Shown: positions 41,906 through 53,439 of the stretch, piece by piece
Position numbering within the stretch: the first letter of the stretch is position 1
Layout: each line of letters starts with the position of its first letter
DNA from: Lepidostoma basale
Taxonomy: Eukaryota > Arthropoda > Insecta > Trichoptera > Lepidostomatidae
Direction: 5' to 3'
Assembly (NCBI GenBank): GCA_022606425.2
Contig: JAHDVF020000211.1
Coordinates: forward strand, 2,728,001-2,792,000
DNA: 64,000 nucleotides
Translations under genes and position numbers: made by a program
The notes under the pieces: generated by a model
Told to the model about the DNA's origin: nothing
The model's database searches: none
Seen by the model: only the letters and a program-made list of their open reading frames with translations

Positions 41906-42452
41906 GTTAACAAGTTGGGTTTTGCGTATCTTTGTAATCGTAGAAAGTTTATTACTCGTTAAAATGTTTATTACTCGTAAAATAAAAGAATGTCGCTAAC
42001 TCAAAATAAAAGTGTTTTTCAACATTTGCGAATTTCATAAGAAAGAGGATTTTTTCTTTCTCAGAATACCATGAACAAACTTCTCTTTCTACTTTTAAAC
42101 ACATTTTCCCCCACATTCCCAAATGAATATAATATATCCTAATCACCTCTGCTTTGATAGAGCTTGTTATCCACGTAACTATTATATTTCTAAGCGTGTA
42201 ACATTATTGAGTGTGGTGAGGTAAAAGGGTATACCATATTTTAAATCAAAAATGACAGTCATAAAAATGGTTTTATACTTGCAATATTATTGTAAATGAT
42301 ACAATTCTTCCTAAAAAAATACTAATAACATTACATATTTCTCAACTATACTAATCGACGCTAATTCAAATCTAATTATTTATAAAATTGATTTGTTTAA
42401 AAAGATACGTGTTTTAAAAATGTAATATGATAATTCACAATACTAAGCTACT
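41906..42452. other. Non-coding stretch
   Basis: AT-rich; no feature recognised. Confidence 0.35.
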
Positions 42453-42640
42453 GATAAACTAACTAACTAACTAACCATCACGCCGTCTCCTCGAAGGGGT
42501 AGGCAGAAAGAATGGACTGCCACACTTTTCTTTCCTGACATATTTCTCTTGCTTCCTTAACATTCATACATCGTATCATGCACGCGCGTCGATTTCTATG
42601 ACTCCTCATATGGTCGACATTCAATATTTGATTTGTTTGA
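42453..42640 (-). mobile_element. RTE-like 3' fragment (family a, TTAG tail)
   Basis: aactaactaactaaccatc tail, cacgccgtctcctcg, then antisense of the EAREVCQ zone; truncated near 42640. Confidence 0.85.
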
Positions 42641-42708
42641 TAAGCTATTATTTATTTGATATAAGATAAGCTAATGATTATTTTCATATTTCTGTCTGTG
42701 GTCTAGTG

Positions 42709-43033
42709 CAGAGGTTCCCACGAAAACCTTTTTTGTCCCGTAGACCTCTTGCTGATTTTTTCTATTTTGTGTAGACACTCTGCTTTTTAATTTGATTTTT
42801 CGAATCGATTGCTAAAAAAAAGTTGGTCGCTGCCGAAAATTGTATTGACCGGAAGTCAAGATCGCCAACGATTTCCATGTTCGTTTCAATTTTCGGCTTC
42901 AATTTAGTTGAACCATGTCGTGGACCCCTATTTACATCTCGTGGACCCCCAATTTTTATTTCAACTGTCGTGGACCCCCTGTAAGTAATCGTGAACCCCT
43001 GGTTGTCTATAAATACCACTTTGAAAATCACTG
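42709..43033. mobile_element. hAT-type non-autonomous element with exact 8-bp duplication
   Basis: It starts cagaggttcccacg and ends gaaaatcactg. The flanks gtctagtg are identical (42701-42708 and 43034-43041). Internally it repeats cgtggaccccc-like units three times. There is no transposase. Confidence 0.85.
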
Positions 43034-43082
43034 GTCTAGTGACCATGACAATGAAACGTTAATAATAAATACGTGACAATCA

Positions 43083-43240
43083 AACGTTAATAAAAATTCA
43101 CGTGACAATAAAATGGCGATAGATTTGCTACCTATCACATTTCATGATAATAAATGTAATATAATAGCTAATACAAATTTAATGCAGTCATTGAGTTCAA
43201 CAACCTGTTGTATAATATACAAAAAAAAATTAACAAAATA
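43083..43240 (+). mobile_element. tRNA-derived SINE, body and tail
   Basis: ttcacgtgacaataaaatgg, gatagatttgctacctatc, and a tail of aataataat. The head is missing. Confidence 0.75.
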
Positions 43241-43249
43241 ATAATAATA

Positions 43250-43937
43250 TAACTAACCATCACGCCGTCTCTCCGAAGGGGTAGGCAGAAAGAATTGACT
43301 GCCACACTTTAACCGACGCGGCACTCCATCATTCTCTTTTTGCCCCCGCGGGAGACGCGGTGAGATGGGTTATAACCTCATCGTCACCAATAGGCATCTC
43401 CCGCAAACACTTTGATCGTCCAACGTCAACAAAATAAATCCAAAACCAATAATATAAAATACAATGATATAAAATTAAAAAAAAAAATTTAAATAATACA
43501 CACAATGTTCTTATAGATGGTGCACATGTTGTCAGCTGGACGATCCGGACTTTTGTGTTTATTTAATTTATGTTCCACGTATCCACTGTTATTTTAAATA
43601 ACTATAATAAGGTACTTAAAATAATCCTACTCTAGCTAAGAACTTCAATGTTTTCGAATATTTCGAAATTTAATATATAATAATTTCTTACTCCATATAT
43701 CCACCGGTTTTTTTTTATTCACTGTAATATGGCACTTACTATCCAACACCAACTAGAACTTAAAAATATTATTGAAGAAATTATTCAAATTGTCATTGGA
43801 ACAAATGAAAAGTTTATTTTAAAACGTGTATTTATTATAAAGTGCGGCAACAATCAAATTTCACTCATCACTTAAATACGAATATCTCAAAATTTACGGG
43901 AGCACCACATGAACCAGACCAAATATTCAAAATTGGA
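43250..43937 (-). mobile_element. Non-autonomous retroelement with RTE tail, copy 2
   Basis: On the minus strand it reads from aatatttggtctggttcatg through the AT-rich 5' portion, the GC module (reverse of cccgcgggagacgcgg) and the RTE-like ctgcctaccccttcgg end with a ggttag tail. It is the longest-preserved 5' end together with copy 3. Confidence 0.8.
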
Positions 43938-43999
43938 GAATTACTATCATAATAATAATAATATTATAATAATATATGTTTTTGTTACACATTATTATT

Positions 44000-44440
44000 A
44001 TTTATTTATTTTATACATAATACACAAATAAGACATAACAAACGAAAAACATTTAGGCGACTCATTTGGACACGAAATGGTGTTACAAAGATAAGACAAA
44101 GATAAAACAACATGAAACCAAAAAATCATACATATCAGAAGGAACCCAAATATGCCAACGTCAGTGAGGCAGTACTCTTTCCAGAATTTGTAATATATTT
44201 TTACGAATACTGCCTCACTGACACTGAAAATTTCCAAATCCAAAATTGATTTGGAAATTAGACAAAATTAGTTGATGTCGGTGCTGTCGCAGGTAATTAT
44301 CAGGAACAAAAAGACATGTTTGCTCCAAAACATAGGGGTTCTCAATAGAGCCCCGAATCAGTTTGAAAAAATGCGTTGACATGAATCCTTTCCTCCTCAG
44401 TTCGAGGGAGTAATACCCCAGCATACCCAAAATTATATGT
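44000..44440 (-). mobile_element. CR1-like LINE C-terminal remnant
   Basis: The minus strand reads MGMLGYYSLELRRKGFMSTH, FFKLIRGSIENPYVLEQT and VPDNYLRQHRHQLIL, homologous to the LINE at 33262. A 15-base inverted repeat (gtcagtgaggcagta) lies inside at 44159-44222. Confidence 0.65.
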
Positions 44441-45015
44441 TACATTACACGCTTTGTTTATGTACCTACTAAGATAAACAAATAATTGTAGTTTGGCCCG
44501 TTTTCATATAACAGATGCCAAAAATAATTGTTACTTACAAAAATTGTGATAACATCATTATACAGTATACTGGAAAGGTTTTTCTTGTTCATAAAATAGG
44601 TATTATGCTTGGGTTTGTATGACTGTCATGTTTCACAATAGGCACAAAGCAAAAGATAGTCGAGCCTCCTATGTTATATATCTGTTTATTCCTACATAGT
44701 TTCTTTGATCGGAGTAATAGGGTCAAAATACGTTTTTTCAACGTTTGTACGTTATTTGATGAAAATCTTTCGTACTTCTTTGAGGTGAAACGAATCCTGC
44801 GTCTTGTAAAGACTGCGGGGAATTGCTTATGTAATATTTTATTCTCTTCATGTTCTTATGTTTTGCGAAGGAAGTTCTTAAATTACGAAAAACATTTTTC
44901 TCGGTATTTTTTTATTAGTATCATATATTATGAAGATAAAGCTGTATTATGTCCCTTTTTATGAAATAAAATTTTACTGCATATTTATTGTACGATTATT
45001 AAACATATAAATAAC
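44441..45015. other. Non-coding stretch with one unassigned frame
   Basis: A 97-codon frame (44671-44964) is rich in Phe, Tyr and Cys and shows no known motif. It is probably chance in AT-rich DNA. Confidence 0.3.
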
Positions 45016-45019
45016 AAGT

Positions 45020-46117
45020 TTAACTCTCTCGACGAACACAAGGAAGAAAGTAAAATAAACGCAGTAAAAATGAGATCTCTTAGAAATGTCTGGAACAATA
45101 TGCAAAATGAGAAATCTCTGGAAGTGATATGATCAAATAATGTCAATAATATACGTTATTGAGTAAACGGGGCTTTCAGTTCTTGGTTTGATATCACAAA
45201 AGGTGTTAAACAGGGTTGTGTAATGTCCCCGTGGTTGTTTAATCTATACATGGGCAAGTGTATGAAAGAATTAGATGACATAAACGCTGGTGCGAAAATG
45301 AACGACATGTCCATCAGCTGTTTGTTATATGCAGACGAAGCTGTTTTAATCGCTGACGCAAGTAGACAATAAGTATGACCTTGTGATGAACGTGTCAAAG
45401 TCTAAAGTTATGGTATTTGAAAGGGAAGAATGTTTGACAGAGTGTGACATATGTGCGAACGGTGAGAAATTAGAGCAAGTTATTGAATTTGTCTACCTGG
45501 GAAGCATTTTTCCAAGAGACTGAAAAATGGAGAAAGATATCGGAAGAAGGGTTGGAGCTGGAAACAAAATAAATGGTCCACTCAAAGTCATTACCGCAAA
45601 TAGAAATATATCGACTGAAGCAAATATGGCAGTGCACAGTGCAGTTCTAGTGCCGACCCTTATGTATGAAAGTGAAGCTTGGAGCTGGCAAAAGAAGGAT
45701 AAACGCCGTAGAAATGAGATCACTAAGAACAATGTGCGGGAAAACGTTGTATGATAGAATATCGAACAATGAAATAAGAAAGAAATGTAAGGCAGATGAC
45801 TGCATCATGGATAAAATTAATAAAGGATCCCTGAGATAGTTTGGACATATTGAACGAATAGATGAGAGAAGAATGGTCAAAAAGTTGTACACAAGCAGCG
45901 TGAGTAGAAAAAGAAGCCGAGGACGACCGAGAAAAACATGGTATGACCAAATTAATCAATTTCTAAAAGGCGGCCACATTCGAAGTCGGAATAATCGACG
46001 TGCGTGCAATTTTACGATGTATGAATGTAGAGGAATCCCGAGAGGTATGCCAGGATAGAGCATTGTGGTGATCCATTCTCTCTGCCTACCCCTCCGTGGA
46101 AATGGCGTGCTGGTTAA
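45020..46117 (+). mobile_element. RTE-like LINE (family a), longest copy, decayed RT
   Basis: It includes the RT core: SWFDITKGVKQGCVMSPWLF, then SCLLYADEAVLIADAS, where the second catalytic Asp of YADD is changed to Glu. After frameshifts come IGRRVGAGNKINGPLKVI, LVPTLMYESEAWSW, GRPRKTWYDQI and a ctgcctacccctccg end. It is inactive. Confidence 0.88.
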
Positions 46118-46227
46118 AGATGTTTTTCAATGAAATACCTGGCTCTAAATAATAATAAAAAATCGACCCCGAGTAATGGGAAGTGGCGAGGGGAAAGAAG
46201 ATGTTTATGTATGAAAAAAGTTGAAAA

Positions 46228-46805
46228 ACTAACAAACTAACCATCGCGCTGTCTCGCCGAAGGGCTAGGCAGAAAGAATGAACTGCCACACTTTTCTTTC
46301 CTGACATATTTCTCTCGCTTGCTCAACATTCATACATCGTGTCATGCACGCGCGTCGATTTCTCTAACTTCTACGTGGCCGACATTCAATATTTGATTTA
46401 TTTGATCGTGCCACGTTTTCCTCAGTCTTCCTCTGTTTCTAGTTACAGTACAGCGTTAACAAATATTTTTTTCACCATTCTTTCCATATGTCCAAACCAT
46501 CTTAATGATCCTTTAATTATTTTGTTCATAACACCATCATTTGCACCGCATTTAGTTTTTATATTGTCATTCGACACTCTATCATATACAGAGTATCCAC
46601 ACATTCGTCTAAGAGACCTCATTTCTACTGCATTTATTCTACTTTCATCCTTCTTTTGCCAGTTCCATGCTTCGCTTCCATACATAAGGGTGGGTAGAAG
46701 AACACCATTGTACACTGCCATTCTAGCTTTTTTGTTTGTTTGCGATGACATCTTTAAATGCACCTTCCACTTTGTTGCCTGCCCCAACCCTTCTATCAAA
46801 AAAGT
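46228..46805 (-). mobile_element. RTE-like 3' fragment (family a)
   Basis: A minus-strand frame of 118 codons (46799-46443) has KARMAVYNGVLLPTLMYGSE, RSLRRMCGYSVYDRVSND and SLRWFGHMERM. The 3' end carries aactaaccatcgcgctgtc. Confidence 0.88.
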
Positions 46806-47320
46806 TTAATATTTGTTTATAATGTTAATTGTGAAATATTTAATCAAGAAAATCTGTGTTAAGACTAAAAGTGAGAAAATAGAACATGTTTTCACCTATG
46901 AGGCAACTCTCGGACTGTCTTGTGAAATTTTCCTACTGATGATTTGCAGAGAAAACGGTTGGATTGAAGCTTTATAGACAGACAATGATTAAGATCCGGC
47001 AGCTTCTGCTCTGGAATAGTCTTGTTTTATTATCTGGAACCCTTTAAGCAAAAACGCGCAGAAAATTCCGCAGGTTTCGTAACAACCAGGAAAAGTTTCC
47101 GACCAATGCTAAAATTCCGGAATTTCTGAAAGTTTAAACATGTCAAATATTTCAAATAGAATTCTTAAATGATGCCAGCCCTTTTCTGAGCTTCAACTAT
47201 TCGTAGTATCTTTTTCGTAATTTATAAATAAAGTAATGTACCTATGTCGCACATATTTGTGAAGAGAAAATGCGATTCGCATACTGTTTTTTGGTGTCTG
47301 AAACCTATAAATATATATAG
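46806..47320. other. Non-coding stretch
   Basis: No feature recognised. Confidence 0.35.
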
Positions 47321-47324
47321 GACT

Positions 47325-47765
47325 AACTAACTATCTAACCATCAGAAGGCGTAGGCAGAAATCATGGACACTTTTCTTTACTGACATATTTCTCTCGCTT
47401 CCTCAACATTCATACATCGTGTCATGCACGCGCGTCGATTTCTCCGATTCCTCACGCGGCCGACATTCAATAATTAATTAATTTGATCGTGCCATGTTTT
47501 CTTCGGTCTTCCTCTACTTCTAGTTCAATTTACGTCGTTAACGTATAATTTTTTTAAGCATTCTTTCTTCATTCATTCTTTCCATGTGTCCAAATCATCT
47601 TAATGATCATTTCATAATTTTGTTCATTACACTTTCATTCACACCGCATTCACTTCTTATATTTTCATTTGGCACTCTATCATACACAGAGTATCTACAC
47701 ATTCATCTAAGAGATCTCATTTCTGATGTATTTATTCTACTTTCATCTTTCTTTTGCCAGGATAT
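47325..47765 (-). mobile_element. RTE-like 3' fragment (family a), degraded
   Basis: aactaactatctaaccatc tail, gcgtaggcagaaat, then the antisense of a damaged GRPRKTWHDQ and FGHMERM region. Confidence 0.8.
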
Positions 47766-47939
47766 AATTTTTATGAGCTAATGTTAATTTTTTTAATTAA
47801 TTGTCAGTACCCAAATAAAAATTTATAAGTTACGAGTACCAAACTGACGTTCTCCATTGATACAAATGATTAACTTATGAAAGAAATTCAATAGCCTTTT
47901 AATATTATTTGATTATACGAGTATATAAGTGAGGTGGCC

Positions 47940-48790
47940 CGTTCTGGTCACCTTTTCGGGAGACGGTGTAATGGTTAGTTAGTTAGTTAGTCTTCTTCTT
48001 CATTCTCTTTGGCATTTCCCATCATCTGGGATCGGCTCTCCTCGTACGAAAACGCCAAACTTTCATATTTTGATTCATCTCCACTGACAGGTTCTCGCGT
48101 TGGAGCTCCTTTTCCATGTTGGCCCACCATGTTGCCATTGAGCGACCTCTTTTTCTTGGTTTTGTGGGAATGCTGAAGCTTTTTGGACTATTTATTCACT
48201 GTCTCTTCGCATCACATGACCGTACCACCGAAGTCGAGATTCTCTAATTTTTTTCGTTTTTGGGGCAACCTTAAAGCTACCCCTCGCGTATTCGTTCCTT
48301 ACGTCCAGCCTTGTGACGCCTCCGGCCCACTTCAGCATTTTCATCTCGGCAGCGTGGACTCGACGTTCGTGAACTTTTTTGTTGGTCCAGCACTCTGTTC
48401 CATATAGCATGGCGGGCCTCACTGCAGCCTTGTAGACTCTGCTCTTGGTCCTGATTGGAATTTTTTGATCACACAAGACACCAGATAGAGATCTCCACTT
48501 GAACCAGGTGGTATTTGTCCTATGTGTGACATCAGTGTCTATGTTGGCGTCCGCAGTAAGGACCGACCCGAGATACTTGAATTGGGACACCTTGTTAACT
48601 GGAGTATTATCAATGTAAATTGTATTTTCATGAGCCAAATCTGAACCGATGCCCTCATATTCACATTCTTAATATTCTGTTTTACTCCTGCTAATGCGTA
48701 GTCCATAACACTCTAAGGCATCTGTCCACTCATTCAATTTAACTTGTAATTGTTCTGCCGAGTCCGCAATCAATAGTTAGTTAGTATTGT
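47940..48790 (+). mobile_element. RTE family-a 3' tail split by another RTE
   Basis: Only the end of the copy is present (ggagacggtgtaatgg and TTAG repeats to 47991). The TTAG tail resumes at 48774. The 782 bases between are an antisense RTE of a different family. Confidence 0.8.
47992..48773 (-). mobile_element. RTE-like LINE 3' fragment (family e) in a TTAG tail
   Basis: A 148-codon minus-strand frame (48638-48192) has NTPVNKVSQFKYLGSVLTAD, YKAAVRPAMLYGTECW, RRVHAAEMKMLKWAGGVTRL and RLRWYGHVMRR. The flanks tagttagttagt (47980-47991 and 48774-48785) form a 12-base direct repeat within the tail of the family-a copy. Confidence 0.88.
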
Positions 48791-49305
48791 AATAAATTTT
48801 AAATGTGTATTTGAAAAAAATAAGCAATTGTGTGTTATTACAACGTGCGACGAAAAAACAAGTGCTACGAACGTAAAAGTTTTATGATTATTTTACATCG
48901 TGAAATAGAGTATCTTTAACGTGAAATAATGTTGTAACATAAAAGTAACAAGTCACTTATTACCCATTGAAAAGCCTGATGTTTTACAAGACTAGGGTAT
49001 AATTTCGGGGGTCAAAGATCTGAAATTTCGATTACCTATTCTTCTATACAAAACATACAGGCGAAACCAATTTATTACACGTGATATTAGTTTTTTTTTT
49101 ACTAGTCAGGAAACGAATAATTCAGGAGGCCCGCCATGATGAATTCCATTTCCGGCTCTATAACATTTCACTACTGTGAAGAAAAGGCTTTATGTTGATA
49201 CATTGAATATGATTATCATTATCAGGAGACATAGAAAAGTTTACATAAAAAAATCAAAACCTTAGTATTATGGAATCCATAATGAATATTTTCATAAATT
49301 AAAAC
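48791..49305. other. Non-coding stretch
   Basis: No feature recognised. Confidence 0.35.
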
Positions 49306-49307
49306 AC

Positions 49308-49440
49308 TTTTTGAATGTATACAAATACTTGTAGACGAATACTGGATTTCGCCCATTGCGGGTTATCATTTTTAAGGATTAATTGTATCTCAATAGAGAC
49401 GAAGATGCAAATTGGAAACAGAATATGGTCGCTCATATAT
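49308..49440 (+). repeat. AGAGACGAAGAT repeat fragment
   Basis: gtatacaaatacttgtagac, tggatttcgcccattgcgg, ggattaattgtatctcaat. It is the left end of the family joined to the start of the core. Confidence 0.75.
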
Positions 49441-49552
49441 TATATTGTATCAATAAACACAATATTTTTTACAGTATGTTCCCATCAAAATGAAAATTTT
49501 TAACGTTTTCTCTAAAAACATGCACGACACGTCTCTAAAAACTAAAGATGTA

Positions 49553-49645
49553 CGAATGTAGAGGAAGTGAGAGAAGTATGTCAGGACAGAACAGTGTGGC
49601 GGTCCATTCTTTCTGCCTAGCCCGTTAGTTAGTTAGTTAGTTCTC
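49553..49645 (+). mobile_element. RTE family-a 3' end
   Basis: gaatgtagaggaagtgagag, acagaacagtgtggcggtcc, then TTAG repeats. Confidence 0.8.
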
Positions 49646-49814
49646 TAAAAATATATCTACCGACAATATAAAATAAGACTTGGAATCCTGCATTAATCAC
49701 ATTTAAAAATATTAATTCTTCGATATTCATCATCACTTTGTATTGTGGATTTATTTTTTAAATTTTTTTTTATCAAAATACAAAAATTTTCATCAAGTAC
49801 CAAAGCACGATCAA

Positions 49815-49975
49815 ATAAATAAATATCGAATGTCGGCCGCGTGATGAGTCGGAGAAATCGACATGCGTGCACGACACGATGTATGAATGTTGAGGAGACG
49901 ACAAAAGTATGTCAGGAAAGAAAGGTGTGGTGGTATTTTTTTCACGGCGCGGCGTTATGGTTAGTTAGTTATTAA
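49815..49975 (+). mobile_element. RTE family-a 3' end
   Basis: aatgtcggccgcgtgatgag, gagaaatcgacatgcgtgc, decayed end, then ggttagttagtt. Confidence 0.75.
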
Positions 49976-50096
49976 TATAATGCACAAATAACAATACGAA
50001 TAACACATTACTGGATCTGATCAGAAGATGGTAGCGAGCTGCCGAAACCGGTCCCACCCATAAAGCTAAGGGAAATCAAACTAAATATACTCGTAT

Positions 50097-50635
50097 AACT
50101 AACTAACCATCACGCCATTTGTAGGCAGAGAGGATGAATCGCCACAATGCTCTGTCCTGGCATACCTCTCTGGATTCCTCTACATTAATACATCGTACCA
50201 TGCACGCACGTTGATTATTCCGACTTCAAAGTGACCGCCTTTTAGTAATTGATTAATTTATTCATGCCATGTTTTCCTCGGTCGTCCTCGGCTTCTTTTT
50301 CCACTCACGCTGCTTGTGTACAACTTTTTAATCATTCTACTCTCATCCATTCGTTCCATATGTCCAAACCATCTCAGGGATCCTTTTTTTAATTTTATCC
50401 ATGATGCAGTCATCTGCCTTACATTTCTTTCTTATTTCATCGTTCGGTATTCTAACATACAACGTTTTCCCCGCATATCCATCTTAGTGATCTCATTTCT
50501 ACGGCGTTTATCCTGCTTTCATCCTTCTTTGCCAGCTCCAAGCTTCACTTCCATACATTAGGCTTGGCACTAGAACTCCATTGTGTACTGCCATCTTTGA
50601 TTCTATGGATATATTTCTATTTGATGACAATATAT
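50097..50635 (-). mobile_element. RTE-like 3' fragment (family a)
   Basis: Antisense copy with the 3' end at 50097 (aactaactaaccatc). The coding antisense includes RINAVEMRSLRW-like and GSLRWFGHMERMDE-like regions with frameshifts. Confidence 0.85.
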
Positions 50636-50817
50636 AAAATAATAAAAATAATCAATTATCTTCTCTCATGAAGTTTCAAATAACAACATAAATTGTTTGA
50701 ATTGTTAAAATATTTTACTATGACTACATAATCATAAGACATCGAGAAAAAAACCTGTTTTGATTCATAAAAAGTCTGCCTGGTTTCACTAAAAGCAGAG
50801 AATTATTCAATGTTTTA

Positions 50818-51375
50818 TTTCTCTTCTTCTTTTTTATATACTTTGTTTATACAACACTTACATTAAAAAAAAAATTACATAGACATGTTTCGGACAACCA
50901 GTCCTTCTTCAGTGATACATATTATAAAGATACATATTTAAAATATAAAATTGAAGGATTAATTGTATCTCAATAGAGACGAAGATGTAAATTGGAAACA
51001 GAATATGGTGGTCGAGGCGTTTACAAGACTTATGACCTGTCATGATGCTTTATGTAATACAACATTCCCCATTCCTCCCTTCTTACGACCACCACGTCTG
51101 ACCATTATTTTTGAAAGATATATATATGCTTCTATGTTGAGGAACATTTCACATATTTTAGTTCAATCTACACTAGCGCCATTTATTAAATGTGAAAGGC
51201 TACGAGTATTTGTATATGTACATTCAAAATGTTATTATAAAATTGTTAACACGATCTGACAGATGTTAATTTTTTTAATGTAGGTGTTGTATATACAAAG
51301 TGTATAAAAAATTAAAATAGAAATAAAGCATCTACAACACAAAGTATTGCGAATATAGAAGAAATTATTAAATGC
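50818..51375. mobile_element. Palindromic MITE split by an AGAGACGAAGAT repeat
   Basis: The left arm reads tatactttgtttatacaacactt and acatgtttcggacaaccagtcc. The right arm has aggtgttgtatatacaaagtg and continues to gaatatagaagaaatt. It is the same family as 20461-22786. An AGAGACGAAGAT repeat copy (50956-51250) fills the centre. Confidence 0.7.
50956..51250 (+). repeat. AGAGACGAAGAT repeat copy nested in MITE
   Basis: ggattaattgtatctcaat, gtggtcgaggcgtttac, acaacattccccattcc, accaccacgtctgac, ctagcgccatttattaaatg, ending gtacattcaaaatg. Confidence 0.8.
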
Positions 51376-51886
51376 ATTAGATTTTGCACAGCGGCAATAA
51401 TGACACAAATTTAATATTCGTATTTTACGATGTCTAAGTTTTACGGCCTTTCATTAACATTTAAAGGTTGTTTGCAACTAGAAGCTCACGTGTGATCCCG
51501 CTTTGAATAGTTCTGAATTGTTGCGTCTGCGTACTTATATATTTTTATCACTCACAAAACTTGCGAATCTGCCATCTGATCCCGAACCCCCGCCCTCACT
51601 ATCCCGCCCGGCGCACAGAAGAGTACGTCCATACTAAGCGCTGGCCATAAGTCTCAGGTACGAATTTCGCTAAAATAAATTATAAGTGAGCTTTTACAAT
51701 GCTTGAATAAGTATTACGTCATACAGCGGCCATTTTGTAAATATTCCGCCACGCATATTGCTGCCCAAACAATTGAAACCCAGTCGTTGTCGAGTCCACA
51801 CTACTTTGTTCTCAGCGCTTTCGTTATTGGGAAATTTTGATTTGGTTATTTAAGTTAGTTTTGCGCAGTGTTTAAATGTTATACTC

Positions 51887-53022
51887 ATGGATGTAGAAAA
51901 GGAAGGTATGTTTAATAACAATAAAATTATTTTATTTGTTTTAAGTAATTACATCAACGTTTTTTTATAAGTTGTTTAGAGAGCATAAAAAATAATATTT
52001 TTTTACAAAGAAAAAAAAAACAATCGAGTTTAAGTTTGTCTGTCGGGTCTTGTCAAACATTTTTTTCTTAACTGTCTTAATGTTCAAAGGTTTTTGATAG
52101 TATTTAAATAAAATAAACTTGCACATGTTTGCGACTTTAAAAAAAATGAATATAAAAATAGTTTAAATTTTTAATTGTATCTCAATAGAGACGAAGAAAC
52201 AAACTGGAAACTGAATATGGATGATCAAGGTGTTTACAGGACTTATGACCTGTCATTGGTTGGGTTAAGCGCACGCTTTATGTAATTACAACATTCCCCA
52301 TTCCACCATTGTTATTATGATCATGCATGATACATTTTTGTCAATAGAGACGAAGAAACAAACTGGAAACTGAATATGGACACACAAATATAAAAATAGT
52401 TGTTTTTAACACTCAAAAACAGTATTCTTACAAAGTTAATGTTTTTTTACAGGATCTTTAAGCGGGGTTAAGAAAATGATTAAAAAACAATTATGTGAGT
52501 TGATGCAAAGCTGCTCAAACAAGAATTTAAAAGAAAATTTTTCATTTATGGAGAAAAAAATATTTGATGTAACTGGATGCCCAGATAACAAAAGTGATTC
52601 TCTAAGATGTTAAAAAATTTGAAGCATATGCTAACGAAACGTCTAAAATTTATGTTCGATTGTATGGGTGGCATCCCATGTCACCCACAATGCATAAAAT
52701 ATTACAACGCGCTGCTACAGTAATTGCACATGCAAGTTTGCCAATTGGACAATTGTCTGAAGAAACCGCTAATGCCAAAAAGCACTTCTGTCTATACAGA
52801 CAACAATTTTCAAGAGAAATGTGTAACAGAGACATATTAAATAGGCTTTTACTTAGTTCGGATCAATTTTTAAGTATTTACCAAAAAAAACACAAAATTA
52901 GTAAGCCTTTCTCAAAAGAAGCAATAAATCTTTTACTTCCGGGAGTACAGGAAGCCACTTCCAGTGAAGAATGTAGTGAAGACGAATCAGGAGATCAGTG
53001 CAATTTAGATGAATCTGATTAA
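51887..53022 (+). pseudogene. Broken two-exon ORF inside the 51.6-53.2 kb element
   Basis: Exon 1 (51887-51905) is MDVEKE plus one base before gtatgt. The acceptor ttttttacag precedes exon 2 at 52453. The phase fits and gives SLSGVKKMIKKQLCELMQSC, FSFMEKKIFDVTGC and a stop at 52611-52613. After a frameshift a 130-residue frame continues from about 52615: FEAYANETSKIYVRLYGW, HPMSPTMHKILQRAATVI, LPIGQLSEETANAKKH, RLLLSSDQF, and an acidic serine-rich end, stopping at 53020-53022. The function is unknown. It resembles uncharacterised arthropod proteins as far as I recall. Confidence 0.5.
52164..52386 (+). repeat. AGAGACGAAGAT repeat with 15-bp target duplication
   Basis: The exact direct repeat aatataaaaatagtt flanks it (52149-52163 and 52387-52401). 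It lies in the intron of the broken ORF. It contains a partial internal repeat (caatagagacgaagaaac twice). Confidence 0.88.
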
Positions 53023-53439
53023 ATGTACATTTTATAAACATTTATTTCGATGAAAGTTATTTTATGTTATTTTTCTTTTATTTTATAATATTTTATAAAA
53101 ATAAATTAAATTTACACATAAAACTGTTTTTAAATATATTTCCAGATAAAAAAAAAACTTAAATAGTTTTGGCCAGTAAAAAGGTCAAAATACTCCTCTG
53201 TGCGGCGTTTCGTCTGAGGCGATTTATTGCGCAAAAGTTTTGGTAGTGCACAAGGGTGTATTACAGTCCCAAGTACTGGAGATTGCCAATTTTGTACCGA
53301 AACTATGCGAAATTTTCTATGCAGATTAGTAACGGCGACAGAAAACTTATTCTTTGAAAGTTTCTAAATTGAACATTAGGACGTGTCGCTTCATTTATTA
53401 GGAATGTAATGATATCGAATTGCATTTTTATAGATATCT

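Larger units (their letters stand above)
51611..53206 (+). mobile_element. Unclassified DNA element with imperfect inverted ends and a split ORF
   Basis: The left end reads gcgcacagaagagta. The right end is its imperfect inverse, tactcctctgtgcggc. A second conserved block, ctggccataag, pairs with the inverse of cttaaatagttttggccag near the other end. Inside is a broken two-exon gene. No flanking target duplication was recognised. The superfamily is not identified. Confidence 0.55.

Noticed and set aside
44671..44964. 97-codon frame rich in Phe and Tyr
   Set aside because: No motif, no splice context and AT-driven composition; probably chance.
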